This document shows positions 54,066-63,700 of a stretch of 64,000 bases of DNA, piece by piece. Made by a program: the position numbers and the translations under genes. The stretch's first letter is position 1; the number at the start of each line of letters is the position of its first letter. The notes below the pieces were generated by a model that was not told the origin of the DNA, searched no databases, and saw nothing but the letters and a program-made list of their open reading frames with translations. Origin of the DNA: Gemmatimonas aurantiaca (GTDB lineage Bacteria > Gemmatimonadota > Gemmatimonadetes > Gemmatimonadales > Gemmatimonadaceae); contig NZ_JBBCJO010000001.1 in assembly GCF_037190085.1 (NCBI RefSeq), positions 124,001-188,000 of the forward strand. The letters are read 5' to 3'.

Positions 54066-55998
54066 TCCTCTCGATGTCGCGGAAAGCATCGGGCAGCGCC
54101 TTATCCGGACGGCGGTGTGGGACGGCGACATGTGCGTGTGGGAAGCACCTGTTGTCCGCAAACCTCACTCGCAAATGACGTCATGGCAGATCGACACGTC
54201 CGTATACCGGGGCAGTGCGGGGATCGGCCTGTTTCTCGCCGAACTATACGGAGAAATCCACGATCCCGAATTGCTGCGCGTTGCACGAGGCGCCCTCCGG
54301 CATGCAGTCAACAACAGCGGAAGCGTCGTGTTGCCGTGGAGTGCGTTTTCCGGGATCGTCGGCATCGTGTACGCACTCGGCCGACTGGCCGCGGTCTCGG
54401 GTGATGGTCGGGCCGCGGACGACGTGCGCATGTTGTGGCGACGCCTCGAGAGCTCCAATACCCATGTGCAGGGTGACGTCATCAGCGGCGCGGCCGGTGC
54501 AATTCCGCTGCTCATGCAGCTCGAACACCTCATCGACCGGAAGACGATCGAACAGGTGGTGCATCGTCTTGGAACGACTATGCAGCGCGCGGCGGTGCAT
54601 ACGGTGTCCGGAACTGCGTGGAGGGGAGTGCCCACCGCGCATCGTCCACTAACAGGGTTCGCCCATGGAGCGTCCGGGTATGCCTATGCGCTGCTCGCGG
54701 CATGGCAATACTGTGGTGCCTCACGATTCCTGTATACGGCTCTGCAGGCCATCCTGTATGAGCGCGTGGTCTATGATCGCGGAATCCGCAATTGGCCTGA
54801 CTTCCGACACTCCGAATTCGGCAAACTCATCTGGGATTTCGACGAAGAGACCTCCCAGTCGATGGTGCGATCCGGATGGGAACCCGCACCCTACCAACTG
54901 CATGGCATGCACGCCTGGTGTCACGGGGCTCCCGGTATCGGCCTGGTCCGTCTGCGCGCCGCCGAGCGATTGGGGCTTCCCTGGTTGTGGCGCGAAGCGC
55001 ATGCGGCGGCCGATGCCACATCGGCATCGATCGATCGTGAAACGCACAACTGGTCGCTCTGCCATGGTATCGCCGGCAATTCGGAATTCCTCATAGCCGC
55101 CGCCGGGAGTCTTGGCCGGCCCGATCTCCGCGAGTGTGTGCTGGAACTGGCGGCAGCGGGCGACGAGACGTTCGAAAGCCGCGGTGTCCCATGGCCCAGC
55201 GGCTCGGCGGATCGCCTGCCGGATCCCTGTCTCCTGCTCGGCGATGCCGGCATCGGGCTGCACTACCTGCGACTGCACGCGCCTCACGTTCCGTCGGTGC
55301 TGTTTCCGGCGCTCCCTTCTCCCACGGGGGCGGCATTCACATTCGAGCAGTCCGACGCCATCGCGTATCGACGTGAGCTCATGCGCACACTGTTCCGGCA
55401 CGCCGATGGGCTGCCGGACGGAGACGACCTGGACGGATTGGCGGGGGCATGGAACGTCAGGGCGTCGAGGCCCGACCTGTCGACGGTGGCATCGTGCGTC
55501 CGCCGGCGTCGATCCACACTCACCGACGATGCGGCGCGAGGTGCGATCGCTCGCGATCTCGCGTGCGTCGAACCGGGGGAGCGGCAACTGAGCGACGTGC
55601 AACGCAGGATGGACGGATTCCTGGTGCGTCCCCCGGGTGAAATCCTGTGGTCCGGGACGTGCTTCCGCTTGCGCGGAGACATTGCAATACATGGCGTCCG
55701 TGCTGAACGCCGCGGCGGACGGATCAGGCCGTATATGGTCAGGCCGGATCCGCATGGTCAGTGTGTCGCTGAGGATCTAACACCGTTGGCCGCGCTCGTT
55801 CTCGATGCGTATGGTTCGGCGGCCCGTATGGACGATGTCGCTGTCCGTATCTCCGTTTATGTGAATGGCGAGCGACGCGCCCGGATTCGCGCTCTTGTCG
55901 AGGAGCAGACACGATCGGCGTATGAGGCGGGCTTTCTGGTGTGCGCACCGGAACCCGATATGGAGAGTGCTGCCGGGAACGCCAAGCTGGCTGGATGA
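54058..55998 (+). CDS. lanC: LanC-like lanthionine cyclase with C-terminal PqqD-like extension
   Basis: A 646-residue cyclase. The alpha-toroid (about 1-410) has GSAGIGLFLAELY, GFAHGASGYAYALL, AWCHGAPGIGL with zinc ligand C288, and LCHGIAGNSE with C335 and H336. All three zinc ligands are present, so it should add Cys thiols to dehydrated Thr. The enzyme is ~230 residues longer than NisC. The last ~70 residues (about 566-635; DLTPLAALVLDAYGS, then MDDVAVRI and a helix pair) resemble a PqqD-like RiPP recognition fold, a suggestion only. It lies between the SpaB_C gene (8-bp overlap) and a protease gene. Confidence 0.85.
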   Translation: MRDPLDVAESIGQRLIRTAVWDGDMCVWEAPVVRKPHSQMTSWQIDTSVYRGSAGIGLFLAELYGEIHDPELLRVARGALRHAVNNSGSVVLPWSAFSGIVGIVYALGRLAAVSGDGRAADDVRMLWRRLESSNTHVQGDVISGAAGAIPLLMQLEHLIDRKTIEQVVHRLGTTMQRAAVHTVSGTAWRGVPTAHRPLTGFAHGASGYAYALLAAWQYCGASRFLYTALQAILYERVVYDRGIRNWPDFRHSEFGKLIWDFDEETSQSMVRSGWEPAPYQLHGMHAWCHGAPGIGLVRLRAAERLGLPWLWREAHAAADATSASIDRETHNWSLCHGIAGNSEFLIAAAGSLGRPDLRECVLELAAAGDETFESRGVPWPSGSADRLPDPCLLLGDAGIGLHYLRLHAPHVPSVLFPALPSPTGAAFTFEQSDAIAYRRELMRTLFRHADGLPDGDDLDGLAGAWNVRASRPDLSTVASCVRRRRSTLTDDAARGAIARDLACVEPGERQLSDVQRRMDGFLVRPPGEILWSGTCFRLRGDIAIHGVRAERRGGRIRPYMVRPDPHGQCVAEDLTPLAALVLDAYGSAARMDDVAVRISVYVNGERRARIRALVEEQTRSAYEAGFLVCAPEPDMESAAGNAKLAG

Positions 55999-56745
55999 AT
56001 GCAGGAGTCTCCCGGGTTCCTGTCGGCCGATCATGGGGTGCGGCTGGGTTCATTCACCGGACGTGGTATTGGCATCGCTGTCGTCGATTCAGGTCTGTCC
56101 TCTGACGGTATGCGTGTGCGCCACGGTGCCGGTGTGGCATTTCGCCGGGATCAGAGCAGTCGTGGAATCATCACATCGTCGGATACCAGCGACCGGATCG
56201 GCCATGGTACCCGCTGCGCCTTGCAGATTGTGCATGTGGCTCCGGATGTCCAGGTCATTCCGGTCAAGGTGTTCCATGAGAGATTGGAGGCCGATCCCTC
56301 CGTGGTGGAACATGCGATCGATTGGGCCACGGAGCAGGGGGTACATGTGATCAGCATGAGCCTCGCCACCACCCGTCGTGATGTGATCGGGCCGTGGTAT
56401 CGGGCGTGTGCCCGCGCCGCTTCACGGGGGGTGACCCTGGTGGCGGCGGCCAGCCCGTCATCAGAACCTTCGTTTCCTGCCGCATTCGATTGTGTGTTTG
56501 GCGTGCGGCCAGCGAGAACTGCTTCACCGTTTGAGTTCCTGTTCCGGGCCGCCGATCGGTACGAGTGTGGCGCCTGGGGCAGGGCGCCGTCCGTCGATGC
56601 CGGAGCGACCGAAGGCGTGGGTGTCAGTAGTCTTGCCGCGGCCACGATGGCGGGGGTGATTGCGGCGATAATCGAGGGTCACGCACCCGAAAATCAGCAG
56701 GCATTGCGTGCTCTGCTTGCTCGTTGTGCATCGGACACGACCTGA
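55999..56745 (+). CDS. lanP: Subtilisin-like (S8) serine peptidase, putative leader protease
   Basis: A 248-residue compact subtilase. Asp in IGIAVVDSGL (D30), His in DRIGHGTRCA (H69) and Ser in GVSSLAAATMAG (S210) form the triad. The oxyanion Asn block, normally AAGN, reads AAASPS here, so Asn is missing. There is no signal peptide or pro-domain, so it should act in the cytoplasm, perhaps cutting the leader before export because the ABC exporter has no peptidase domain. The ATG directly follows the lanC stop. The role as LanP is inferred from context. Confidence 0.75.
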   Translation: MQESPGFLSADHGVRLGSFTGRGIGIAVVDSGLSSDGMRVRHGAGVAFRRDQSSRGIITSSDTSDRIGHGTRCALQIVHVAPDVQVIPVKVFHERLEADPSVVEHAIDWATEQGVHVISMSLATTRRDVIGPWYRACARAASRGVTLVAAASPSSEPSFPAAFDCVFGVRPARTASPFEFLFRAADRYECGAWGRAPSVDAGATEGVGVSSLAAATMAGVIAAIIEGHAPENQQALRALLARCASDTT

Positions 56746-56912
56746 CAAGCGGAATCACGAGCCGCGACGAGTGACCACCCACTGGGTTGGACAGTTCTCG
56801 TCGTCGGCAAGTGGTGAGGGCGCCCGGGGGCGTCATACCGTCAGGACAAACGGCTTTGCGAATCGTCGAGTCGCCGGTTGCCACCCTCGTGTGCCCGTGC
56901 ATCATTCAGTGC

Positions 56913-58772
56913 ATGCCAACCCCCGGCACTTCCGCTGTTCCGTTCTGGCGCCGTCCGGTCGTGCTGGCTCTTGCCGCCGCGATGGTGACGGGATTGCTCC
57001 TGTGGTGGATCTATGCGCCGCTGTTCGGGGCCTCGTTTCTCAGATGGGACGACGGCCACAACATCACGCGCAATCCCCTGCTCAGTGGTGACACGTCGTG
57101 GACCGAGATGTGGGCCCGACCCTGGTTCGGGCTCTATATCCCTGTCACGCTCTCCATCTGGCGCGCGCTGCTGGATCTCGGGGCCGGCGCCGTGCCGTTC
57201 CGTGTGTTCAATGTGGTGGTGCATGGCTTCAATGCAGCGCTCGTGGCGCTGCTGACATGGCGTCTGTCTCGGTATCTCCACGGGAGTGACGGGATTCGTG
57301 GGCCCCACGAGCGCGCCCGTCTCATGGGTGCGGCGATCGCGGCGCTGCTCTTTGCCGTGCATCCCCTGCAGGTGGGAGCGGTGGGCTGGATCAGTGGGGG
57401 ACGCGATCTCGGCGCTACGTGCTGTGCGTTGCTCGCGGTGGTGGTCCTTGGTACCTCCGCCGTGCCCACCGGTATCGCACTCGCCGTGTCATCGGTGCTG
57501 TTCACGGCAGGGCTGTTGTGCAAACCGTCCATCGCGGCCGTTCCGCTCGTCATGGGCCTCGTGGCCGTGCTGTTGCAGGCATCCTGGCGGCGACGTTTCC
57601 TGGCGGCCACTTTCATCTGGAGTGTGCCGACTGCAGCGGTGACGATCATCACCGCACGGACACAGATGGAGATGACACCGCTCGACATTCCGATCGGCGC
57701 CCGGTTGATCGGTGCCGTCGATGCGATCGGTTTTTATGTGACCAAAGTGTGGTGGCCGGCGCCGCTGCAGGTCGACTACGGACGTATCCCTGCCGCTATC
57801 GGGGGTGATCCATCGACGTGGCAACCGTCCATGATGCTGACGGTGCCGCTGGCGCTGGCCCTGTTCATTGCGATCGGTGCGGGTGTCGTGTTCGCCCGTG
57901 CGGGTACGTCTGCTCCTGCATTGCAGGATGCATCCGCGCGTGTGCTCACCAGATGGAGCGCGGTGGCCATCGTCTGTGCCATCGTGACGGCGGCGCCGGT
58001 GCTGGGGGTGATTCCGTTTTCATTCCAGCGCATTTCCACGGTGGCGGATCACTACATGTATCTCCCACTCGTGCCCATCACGATCGTGGTGGGGCTGACG
58101 GCAGGGAGACTCTTCCGCAGCCAGGCCGATAGTGGATTGCCGTCGCGTGCGTCGCGTGGGCCTTTGTCCGCTCCAGCCATCATCGTGATGGGCGTGGTTG
58201 CCGTGGCGCTTGCATTGCTGACGGCGACGGCACGTCGACATGTCGCCGACTATCGCGACGATGCCGCGCTGTTCTCGGCGGTCCTCGATCACCAGCCCAC
58301 CTCCGTCTCCGCACTCTCGATGATCGGCATGATGGAATGCAGCCGAGGTGATCTTGTTGCCGGCACAGCGAAGCTCGCCCGCGCGATGGAATTGGCGCCC
58401 AGCAGACCGACGGTCCTGGCGAACTATGCGTTCTGTCTGTACCAGGGCGGCCACACGACGGAAACGCTGGCATTGATGGCTCGGCTCGATGATCCCCTCG
58501 TGCAGGGCGAGCTGGATCGAGACGATGAGCCCGCCGGCAATCTGTTGAACACGCTGGCTGGCGCGCTCTTCCAGGAGGGCAACCTGGGGGCCGGCTGGCC
58601 ATTGCTGTGTCAGGCGTCGGTGCTCGCGCCCCGTGAAACGGGGATCATGGCCAATCTCGAAGATATTGCCGCTCAGGCCGCGGAAAGCGGTTTCACGCTG
58701 CAGTGTCCGCCACGGGTGTCCTGGGAAGTGCTGCTCCGTGTGGTGCGTGTGGAGAGAGGGGCACCCCGATGA
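56913..58772 (+). CDS. TMTC-like multi-membrane glycosyltransferase with C-terminal TPR-like region
   Basis: A 619-residue membrane protein of the GT-C fold. About ten hydrophobic segments span residues 12-455. Near the start is LRWDDGHNITRNPLL, matching the DD loop of O-mannosyltransferases, and FAVHPLQVGAVGWISGGRD matches the TMTC/DUF1736 AVHPxxxEAVAWxxGR block. HYMYLPLVP is another family element. The C-terminal ~150 residues (after 470) form TPR-like helices. The family moves sugars from lipid carriers to proteins. The ATG at 56913 is chosen to start just before the first helix. It lies 167 bp after the protease gene and may not belong to the lanthipeptide operon. Confidence 0.75.
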   Translation: MPTPGTSAVPFWRRPVVLALAAAMVTGLLLWWIYAPLFGASFLRWDDGHNITRNPLLSGDTSWTEMWARPWFGLYIPVTLSIWRALLDLGAGAVPFRVFNVVVHGFNAALVALLTWRLSRYLHGSDGIRGPHERARLMGAAIAALLFAVHPLQVGAVGWISGGRDLGATCCALLAVVVLGTSAVPTGIALAVSSVLFTAGLLCKPSIAAVPLVMGLVAVLLQASWRRRFLAATFIWSVPTAAVTIITARTQMEMTPLDIPIGARLIGAVDAIGFYVTKVWWPAPLQVDYGRIPAAIGGDPSTWQPSMMLTVPLALALFIAIGAGVVFARAGTSAPALQDASARVLTRWSAVAIVCAIVTAAPVLGVIPFSFQRISTVADHYMYLPLVPITIVVGLTAGRLFRSQADSGLPSRASRGPLSAPAIIVMGVVAVALALLTATARRHVADYRDDAALFSAVLDHQPTSVSALSMIGMMECSRGDLVAGTAKLARAMELAPSRPTVLANYAFCLYQGGHTTETLALMARLDDPLVQGELDRDDEPAGNLLNTLAGALFQEGNLGAGWPLLCQASVLAPRETGIMANLEDIAAQAAESGFTLQCPPRVSWEVLLRVVRVERGAPR

Positions 58773-59241
58773 TGCCGGACGGTTGGGGGCACCACCCGCG
58801 CGGCTTCGGCGGGTCTTGGGGGAGCGGCGAGTGTTGGGGGCGCCCTGCGGGCGCGATAGGGGCAGGACAAACAGCGGATAAAAGCAGGATTGCTCCCCTG
58901 CGGGCGACCAGGATGTCGCGGGAGGGATTTTGAAAAGGAACAACGAGCGTGCGATTGAGCCCGTTGTTCCCCGCAGTTCAATTCAAAAAAACGAACTGGC
59001 CGCCACGCGACATTGCCGGCTTCATGCTGAGGACGGTCCTGCAGGCATCCTGTAGTTCATCCCGCCGGTATCGCGCCCGCAGGGCGCCCCCCAACACTCG
59101 CGGCCACAGAGAACTCGCCAAAGCTGCACCGGAACCCGACCGCCACTCGTCCGGTACGACGCAGGACACACACCGCGCATGCGCCCGCACACCGGATGTC
59201 GATAGTTTCCGGACAGCGCTTTCACTTCCATACGCCACCCG
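58773..59241. repeat. Intergenic region with a 31-bp near-perfect inverted repeat
   Basis: No gene is supported in this 469-bp gap. An arm at 58828-58858 is matched by its reverse complement at 59069-59100 with a single one-base insertion. Inside the arms a 9-bp stem GGAACAACG/CGTTGTTCC (58937-58970) forms another hairpin. The sequence differs from the TCAGA family. Confidence 0.75.
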
Positions 59242-59937
59242 GTGGTCACTGCCTTGACACAGTCTTCCAGGATCGCATCCGTCGTCGCTCGTGCAGCGGC
59301 GGTCACACTGCTGACCGCATCGTCCCTCAGCGCCCAGGCCTTCAACTATCCGGCGCTGCAGACACCGTCGGCCAGTATCCGGGACTACACGGGCGCTCTC
59401 GTCGGTGGCGCAGGCACCACGTTGCTCTTTCAATGGCGTGAGGCGGCGGCTCCAGGCATGCACTGGCAGTTCGATGCCGGATTTGCCGATCCCAAGGGTG
59501 CCGCCGACCCACTCCTGTTCCTCGGGGCGGCCTTAGGCAAGGAAGTCGTCCGCGCCAGCGGAGATCAGCCGCTCGATGTGCTGCTCACCGCGGGCACCGG
59601 GGCGTCGTTCGGCAACGGGAGCTGGATTCGCATCCCCATCGGTGCGAGCATCGGCCACACCTTTCCCCTGGAAGACGACATGTCGCTGACACCTTTTGTG
59701 CATCCGCGCGTGTCCATCGACTATTGCAGCACTTGTCGGGGGAGTGCGATTGGCGGGCGTGGTCGAAGCAAATCGACGGCCAGTCTGAACTTCGACTTCG
59801 GCGCTCACTGGCAGGTGAACCGGGAGTTCGGCCTGCGGGTGGCGGCCACTTTCACCGGTTCGGATATCGTGGGCAGCGACGAGACGGTAGCTGTGGGACT
59901 CAACTGGACGCCGGCAGCCTTGTCGCGCAGGAAGTAA
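59242..59937 (+). CDS. Outer-membrane beta-barrel-like protein, exported
   Basis: A 231-residue protein. Residues 1-32 form a signal peptide ending SSLSAQA. The rest shows alternating hydrophobic/polar strands (GAGTTLLFQWREAA, LDVLLTAGTGASFGNG, WIRIPIGASIGHTF, ASLNFDFGAHWQV, LRVAATFTGSD), like small 8- to 10-strand outer-membrane proteins. Two close Cys (CSTC) may form a loop disulfide. I do not recognise the family. The start is a GTG at 59242; a TTG at 59254 is possible. A 10-bp hairpin at 59952-59979 follows. Confidence 0.65.
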   Translation: MVTALTQSSRIASVVARAAAVTLLTASSLSAQAFNYPALQTPSASIRDYTGALVGGAGTTLLFQWREAAAPGMHWQFDAGFADPKGAADPLLFLGAALGKEVVRASGDQPLDVLLTAGTGASFGNGSWIRIPIGASIGHTFPLEDDMSLTPFVHPRVSIDYCSTCRGSAIGGRGRSKSTASLNFDFGAHWQVNREFGLRVAATFTGSDIVGSDETVAVGLNWTPAALSRRK

Positions 59938-59951
59938 CGGCTGGGATTGAG

Positions 59952-59979
59952 AGGTGGCTCCGGCTTTGAGGAGCCACCT
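59952..59979 (+). terminator. Hairpin after the barrel-like gene
   Basis: A perfect 10-bp stem AGGTGGCTCC/GGAGCCACCT with an 8-base loop, 14 bp after the stop. It has no T-tract. Confidence 0.5.
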
Positions 59980-60721
59980 GCGGCGACACCCGCAGGATGA
60001 ACGGCAGGATACCATCGATATTTCCCGGATATTTCATCAATGGGGCGGGTGGCGTCCAGAGACGGCCCGTCCCATTGGACTTGTTGAATGACGAAAGCAT
60101 CAATGACGCGGCCGACGTCCACGCCGGGATGTGTCACGACCATACGGACGGTCCCGGTTCGTTTCCGATTTTCATCCGGCCATGGGATATACCGCACGTG
60201 GGCAGGTTCTGTCCGGAAACGTGAAAAAACGTGATGTGACGCAGGTCCCAGCTGCACTGTTGTGGAGGCAGACACGCGTGCGCCGCGTTTCGTCCCCTCT
60301 CTGAGGGGTTCCAGAGGGAAACGGATCCCCTGATCCCTACTTGCGAACCGTTGGGGCGCGGTCGTACGTTGGCGCTTGCCGAATCTGGGGGCATTCCGGT
60401 CCCAGTTCATCGCGGGACGACCCTGCGATGCGGCGTGTCGTATGTGGTGCCGATAGTACCAATAGTCTTCAGGCAGTCCCTGTTGGTGCAGTGCGTAGTG
60501 ACCTCCTCGTTTCCACCGGGTGTCCGACGATCGGTCCGTACCGTTTGCGCGCGATGAATCGCGAGCGAACCTCTGGGACCTGACGTGCTGGACAATCGGT
60601 TTTGCCATAGAACCGGTTGTCCCCCTCCGGCTCCGTCATGCAGATCGTGGGCAGGAGCCCCCACAGCAGCCGACGTGCCCCTGCCGTTGTACGTCCCTGT
60701 CCTCCACCCCTTGGGAGAGCG
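59980..60721. other. Long intergenic region before the SusC-like receptor
   Basis: About 740 bp without a frame I would defend; the open frames here have no start signals and no recognisable motif. It presumably holds the receptor promoter and 5' leader. A GGGAG ribosome site lies at 60713-60717. Confidence 0.5.
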
Positions 60722-63700
60722 ATGTTGCCCAATTCCTTCACAAGTCCTGCGAGAGCTGTCGCGACCGCCCTGCTCGGGTTGTTCGTGGCGGCCACCTCGG
60801 CCCGAGCGCAGGCAACCAGCGCGACGATCACCGGCAAGGTGGTCGGCGAAGCGGGTCAGCCACTCGAATTCGCCAATGTGTACATCACCGAGCTGGTCGT
60901 CTCGGTGCCGACCAACGCACAAGGCATCTACTCCATCGTCATCCCGTCGGGTCGTGTGTCGGGACAGGCGGTCACCCTCCGCGTCCGCGCGGTGGGGTAC
61001 AAGCCGGCCGCTGCGCCGGTCACGCTCACACTGGGCTCGCACACGCAGAACTTCACGCTCGAGCGCGATATCAACCGCCTCAGTGAAGTGGTCGTGTCCG
61101 GCTCCATGGAAGGCACCGAGCGCAGCAAGGTGGCCTTCACCGTCGGTCGTGTGACGGCCGAGGACATTCCCGTGCCGGCGCTCAATCCGGTGACGGCGCT
61201 GCAGGGCAAGGTGTCCGGTCTGCGTGTGGCGCAGACCAGCGGGCGCCCCGGCGCGACGCCGGAAATCATGCTGCGTGGCCCCACCTCGATCAACACGGGC
61301 GGACGGGCCTCGGGCCCGATGATCATCGTGGACGGCACGATCCTGCGCAGCCAGAACCTCACCGAAATCGGCGGCCTCGACATCGAGTCGGTCGAAGTGG
61401 TGAAGGGTGCGGCCGGCGCCTCGCTGTATGGCGCCCAGGCGGCCAACGGCGTGATCGTGATCAAGACCAAGCGTGGGGCGTCGCGCAACGAAGTGCGGGT
61501 GGGAGCCCGGGTGGAGTACGGGATCTCCGACATGAACTCGGTGAACATGGCGCAGCCCCTCAACCACCACCTGCAGCTCGACGAAACGGGCACGCGCTTC
61601 TGCATCCAGGGGGCCGGGAACGTGGCGGCCTGCTCGCGCACGACGGGCTGGATGGAGGAGATCATGCGTATCAACAACGTGGCGGCTGATTCGGTGCGCA
61701 CGCCGTACGCGTTGCAGTGGAACAATCCGGCCCTCGCGGGCGGTGAACAGCTCAACGTGTTCCAGGCGAACATGTGGCCCGGACAGCGCTACGACGCCCT
61801 GGCGCAGGTCACCACGCAGAACCCGGTGATGCTCAACTCGGTGGACGTGAACGGCCGTGCGGCCGGCATCCGCTACTACGTGACGGCGGCGTACACCGAC
61901 GACCGCGGCGCCGTCAAGGAGCTCAACGGCTCACAGCAGCGCCGCGCCCGCGTCAACCTCGATTACGATGTGCGTCCCAATCTCACCGTGTCGGTGAGCT
62001 CGCAGTTCAACAACGGGCGGGTCGACAACCGCAGCGGTGGTTCCTCGAACGGTGGCATCTTCGATCAGCTGCTCCGCGGTGCGCCGGCCGGGACGAATTA
62101 CACGGCGCGGGACACCCTGGGCCGTCTTCTGGTGCGTGGCGGTGGCGCCAACCTGCGCGGCTCCGGCAACGGCGGCGGCACCTTCCTGTACGATGGCGAG
62201 AATCTGAACGACTACACCGAGTCGAACCGGTATCAGGGCTCGGTGAGCATGACCTACACGCCGGCGCCGTGGGCGAGCTTCGAGGCGCTGTATGCCTACG
62301 ACCAGCGCGGCACGTTCCGGAATCAGTATGTGTTCAAGGGCTACCGGACCTACACGGCCAACCCGAACAGCAATCTGGGCAACCAGCTGATGGACAACGG
62401 TGGCCGCAAGTCGCTCAACAGCTACATCTCGGCCACGTTCCGCAAGCAGATCACATCCGAGCTGAACGGCAAGCTCAATTTCCGCGGGCTGTTCGACCGC
62501 GATTATTCGTACACCAGCCGCGGCCGGGGCTACCAGTACGCCGTGTCGGGGGTCAACACCCTCTCCGCCACCACCAAGGATTTCACCGCCACCTCGAGCA
62601 GTCAGCTGGTGAAGAACATGGGTGGTGTGGCCGGCGCCAATCTGGACTGGAAGGGCAAGTACATCCTCGACGGCACATTCCGCTACGACGGGTCGTCGCT
62701 GTTCGGCGCCGGCAACCGGTGGGCGCCGTTCGGTCGTGTGTCTGGCGTGTGGCGTCTGTCGGAAGAGTCGTGGTTCAGCCTGCCGGCGGTGTCCGATCTC
62801 CGTCTGCGTGCCTCGCGCGGCTCGGCCGGCAATTCGCCACGGTTCAACGCCCAGTACGAGACGTACAATTGCTCGGCCACCGGCTGCACCCTGGGCCAGG
62901 CCGGCAATTCCAAGCTGAAGCCGGAAACCACGGTGGAAGACGAAATCGGTACCGACTTCACGCTCTTCGGCCGACTGGGTGTGGAACTGACGTACGCGCA
63001 ATCCAACACCACGAACCAGATCCTGAACCCGAACACGCCGGCGGCGCTCGGCTTCGGCACGCAATGGGCGAACGCGGGCACGCTGCAGAACAAGACGTTC
63101 GAAGCGGCCCTCAATCTGCCGGTGGTGAGCACCAAGGACTTCCAGTGGAACATGCGCGGCACGTTCGACCGGAACCGCACCTACATCACCGAACTGTTCG
63201 TGCCGGAATACTTCATGGATGGTGGCACCGGACAGGGGACGACGTCGATGTTCCTGATCACGCCGAACACCGCGAAGAGCAACGGCTATCAGATGAACCG
63301 CTACGGCAGCCTCTGGGGCCGCAAGTTCTACAAGACGTGTGGCGACCTGCCGGCCGCTGTGCAGGGCCAGTGTGGTGATGGCAGGGCCTTCCAGGTCAAC
63401 GATCAGGGCTGGGTGGTCTGGGTGGGTGAAGGCAACAGCTGGCGCGACGGCATCACCAAGAACCTGTGGCAGACCAAGCTGTCCGAGGTGAATTCGCCGT
63501 GGAACTACCCGCTCCAGTTCGGGCACCCCATCATCGATCGGCCGCTCCGCGGCGAGCCGGGTGAGGGGGCGGGCATCAGCCAAATCATCGGCAACACGCT
63601 ACCCTCGTTCCGCTTCGCGTTCAACAACACGATGACGTACAAGAAGCTCTCTGTGTATGGCCTGATCGACGGCACCATCGGCCACTACATCAACAACCAG

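Noticed and set aside
59805..60608. 267-codon minus-strand frame in the gap before the SusC-like gene
   Set aside because: Overlaps the end of the barrel-like gene, has no ribosome site, and resembles no family.
61774..63583. Long frames on both strands within the SusC-like gene
   Set aside because: The receptor frame from 60722 is continuous with all plug motifs; the others have no signature.
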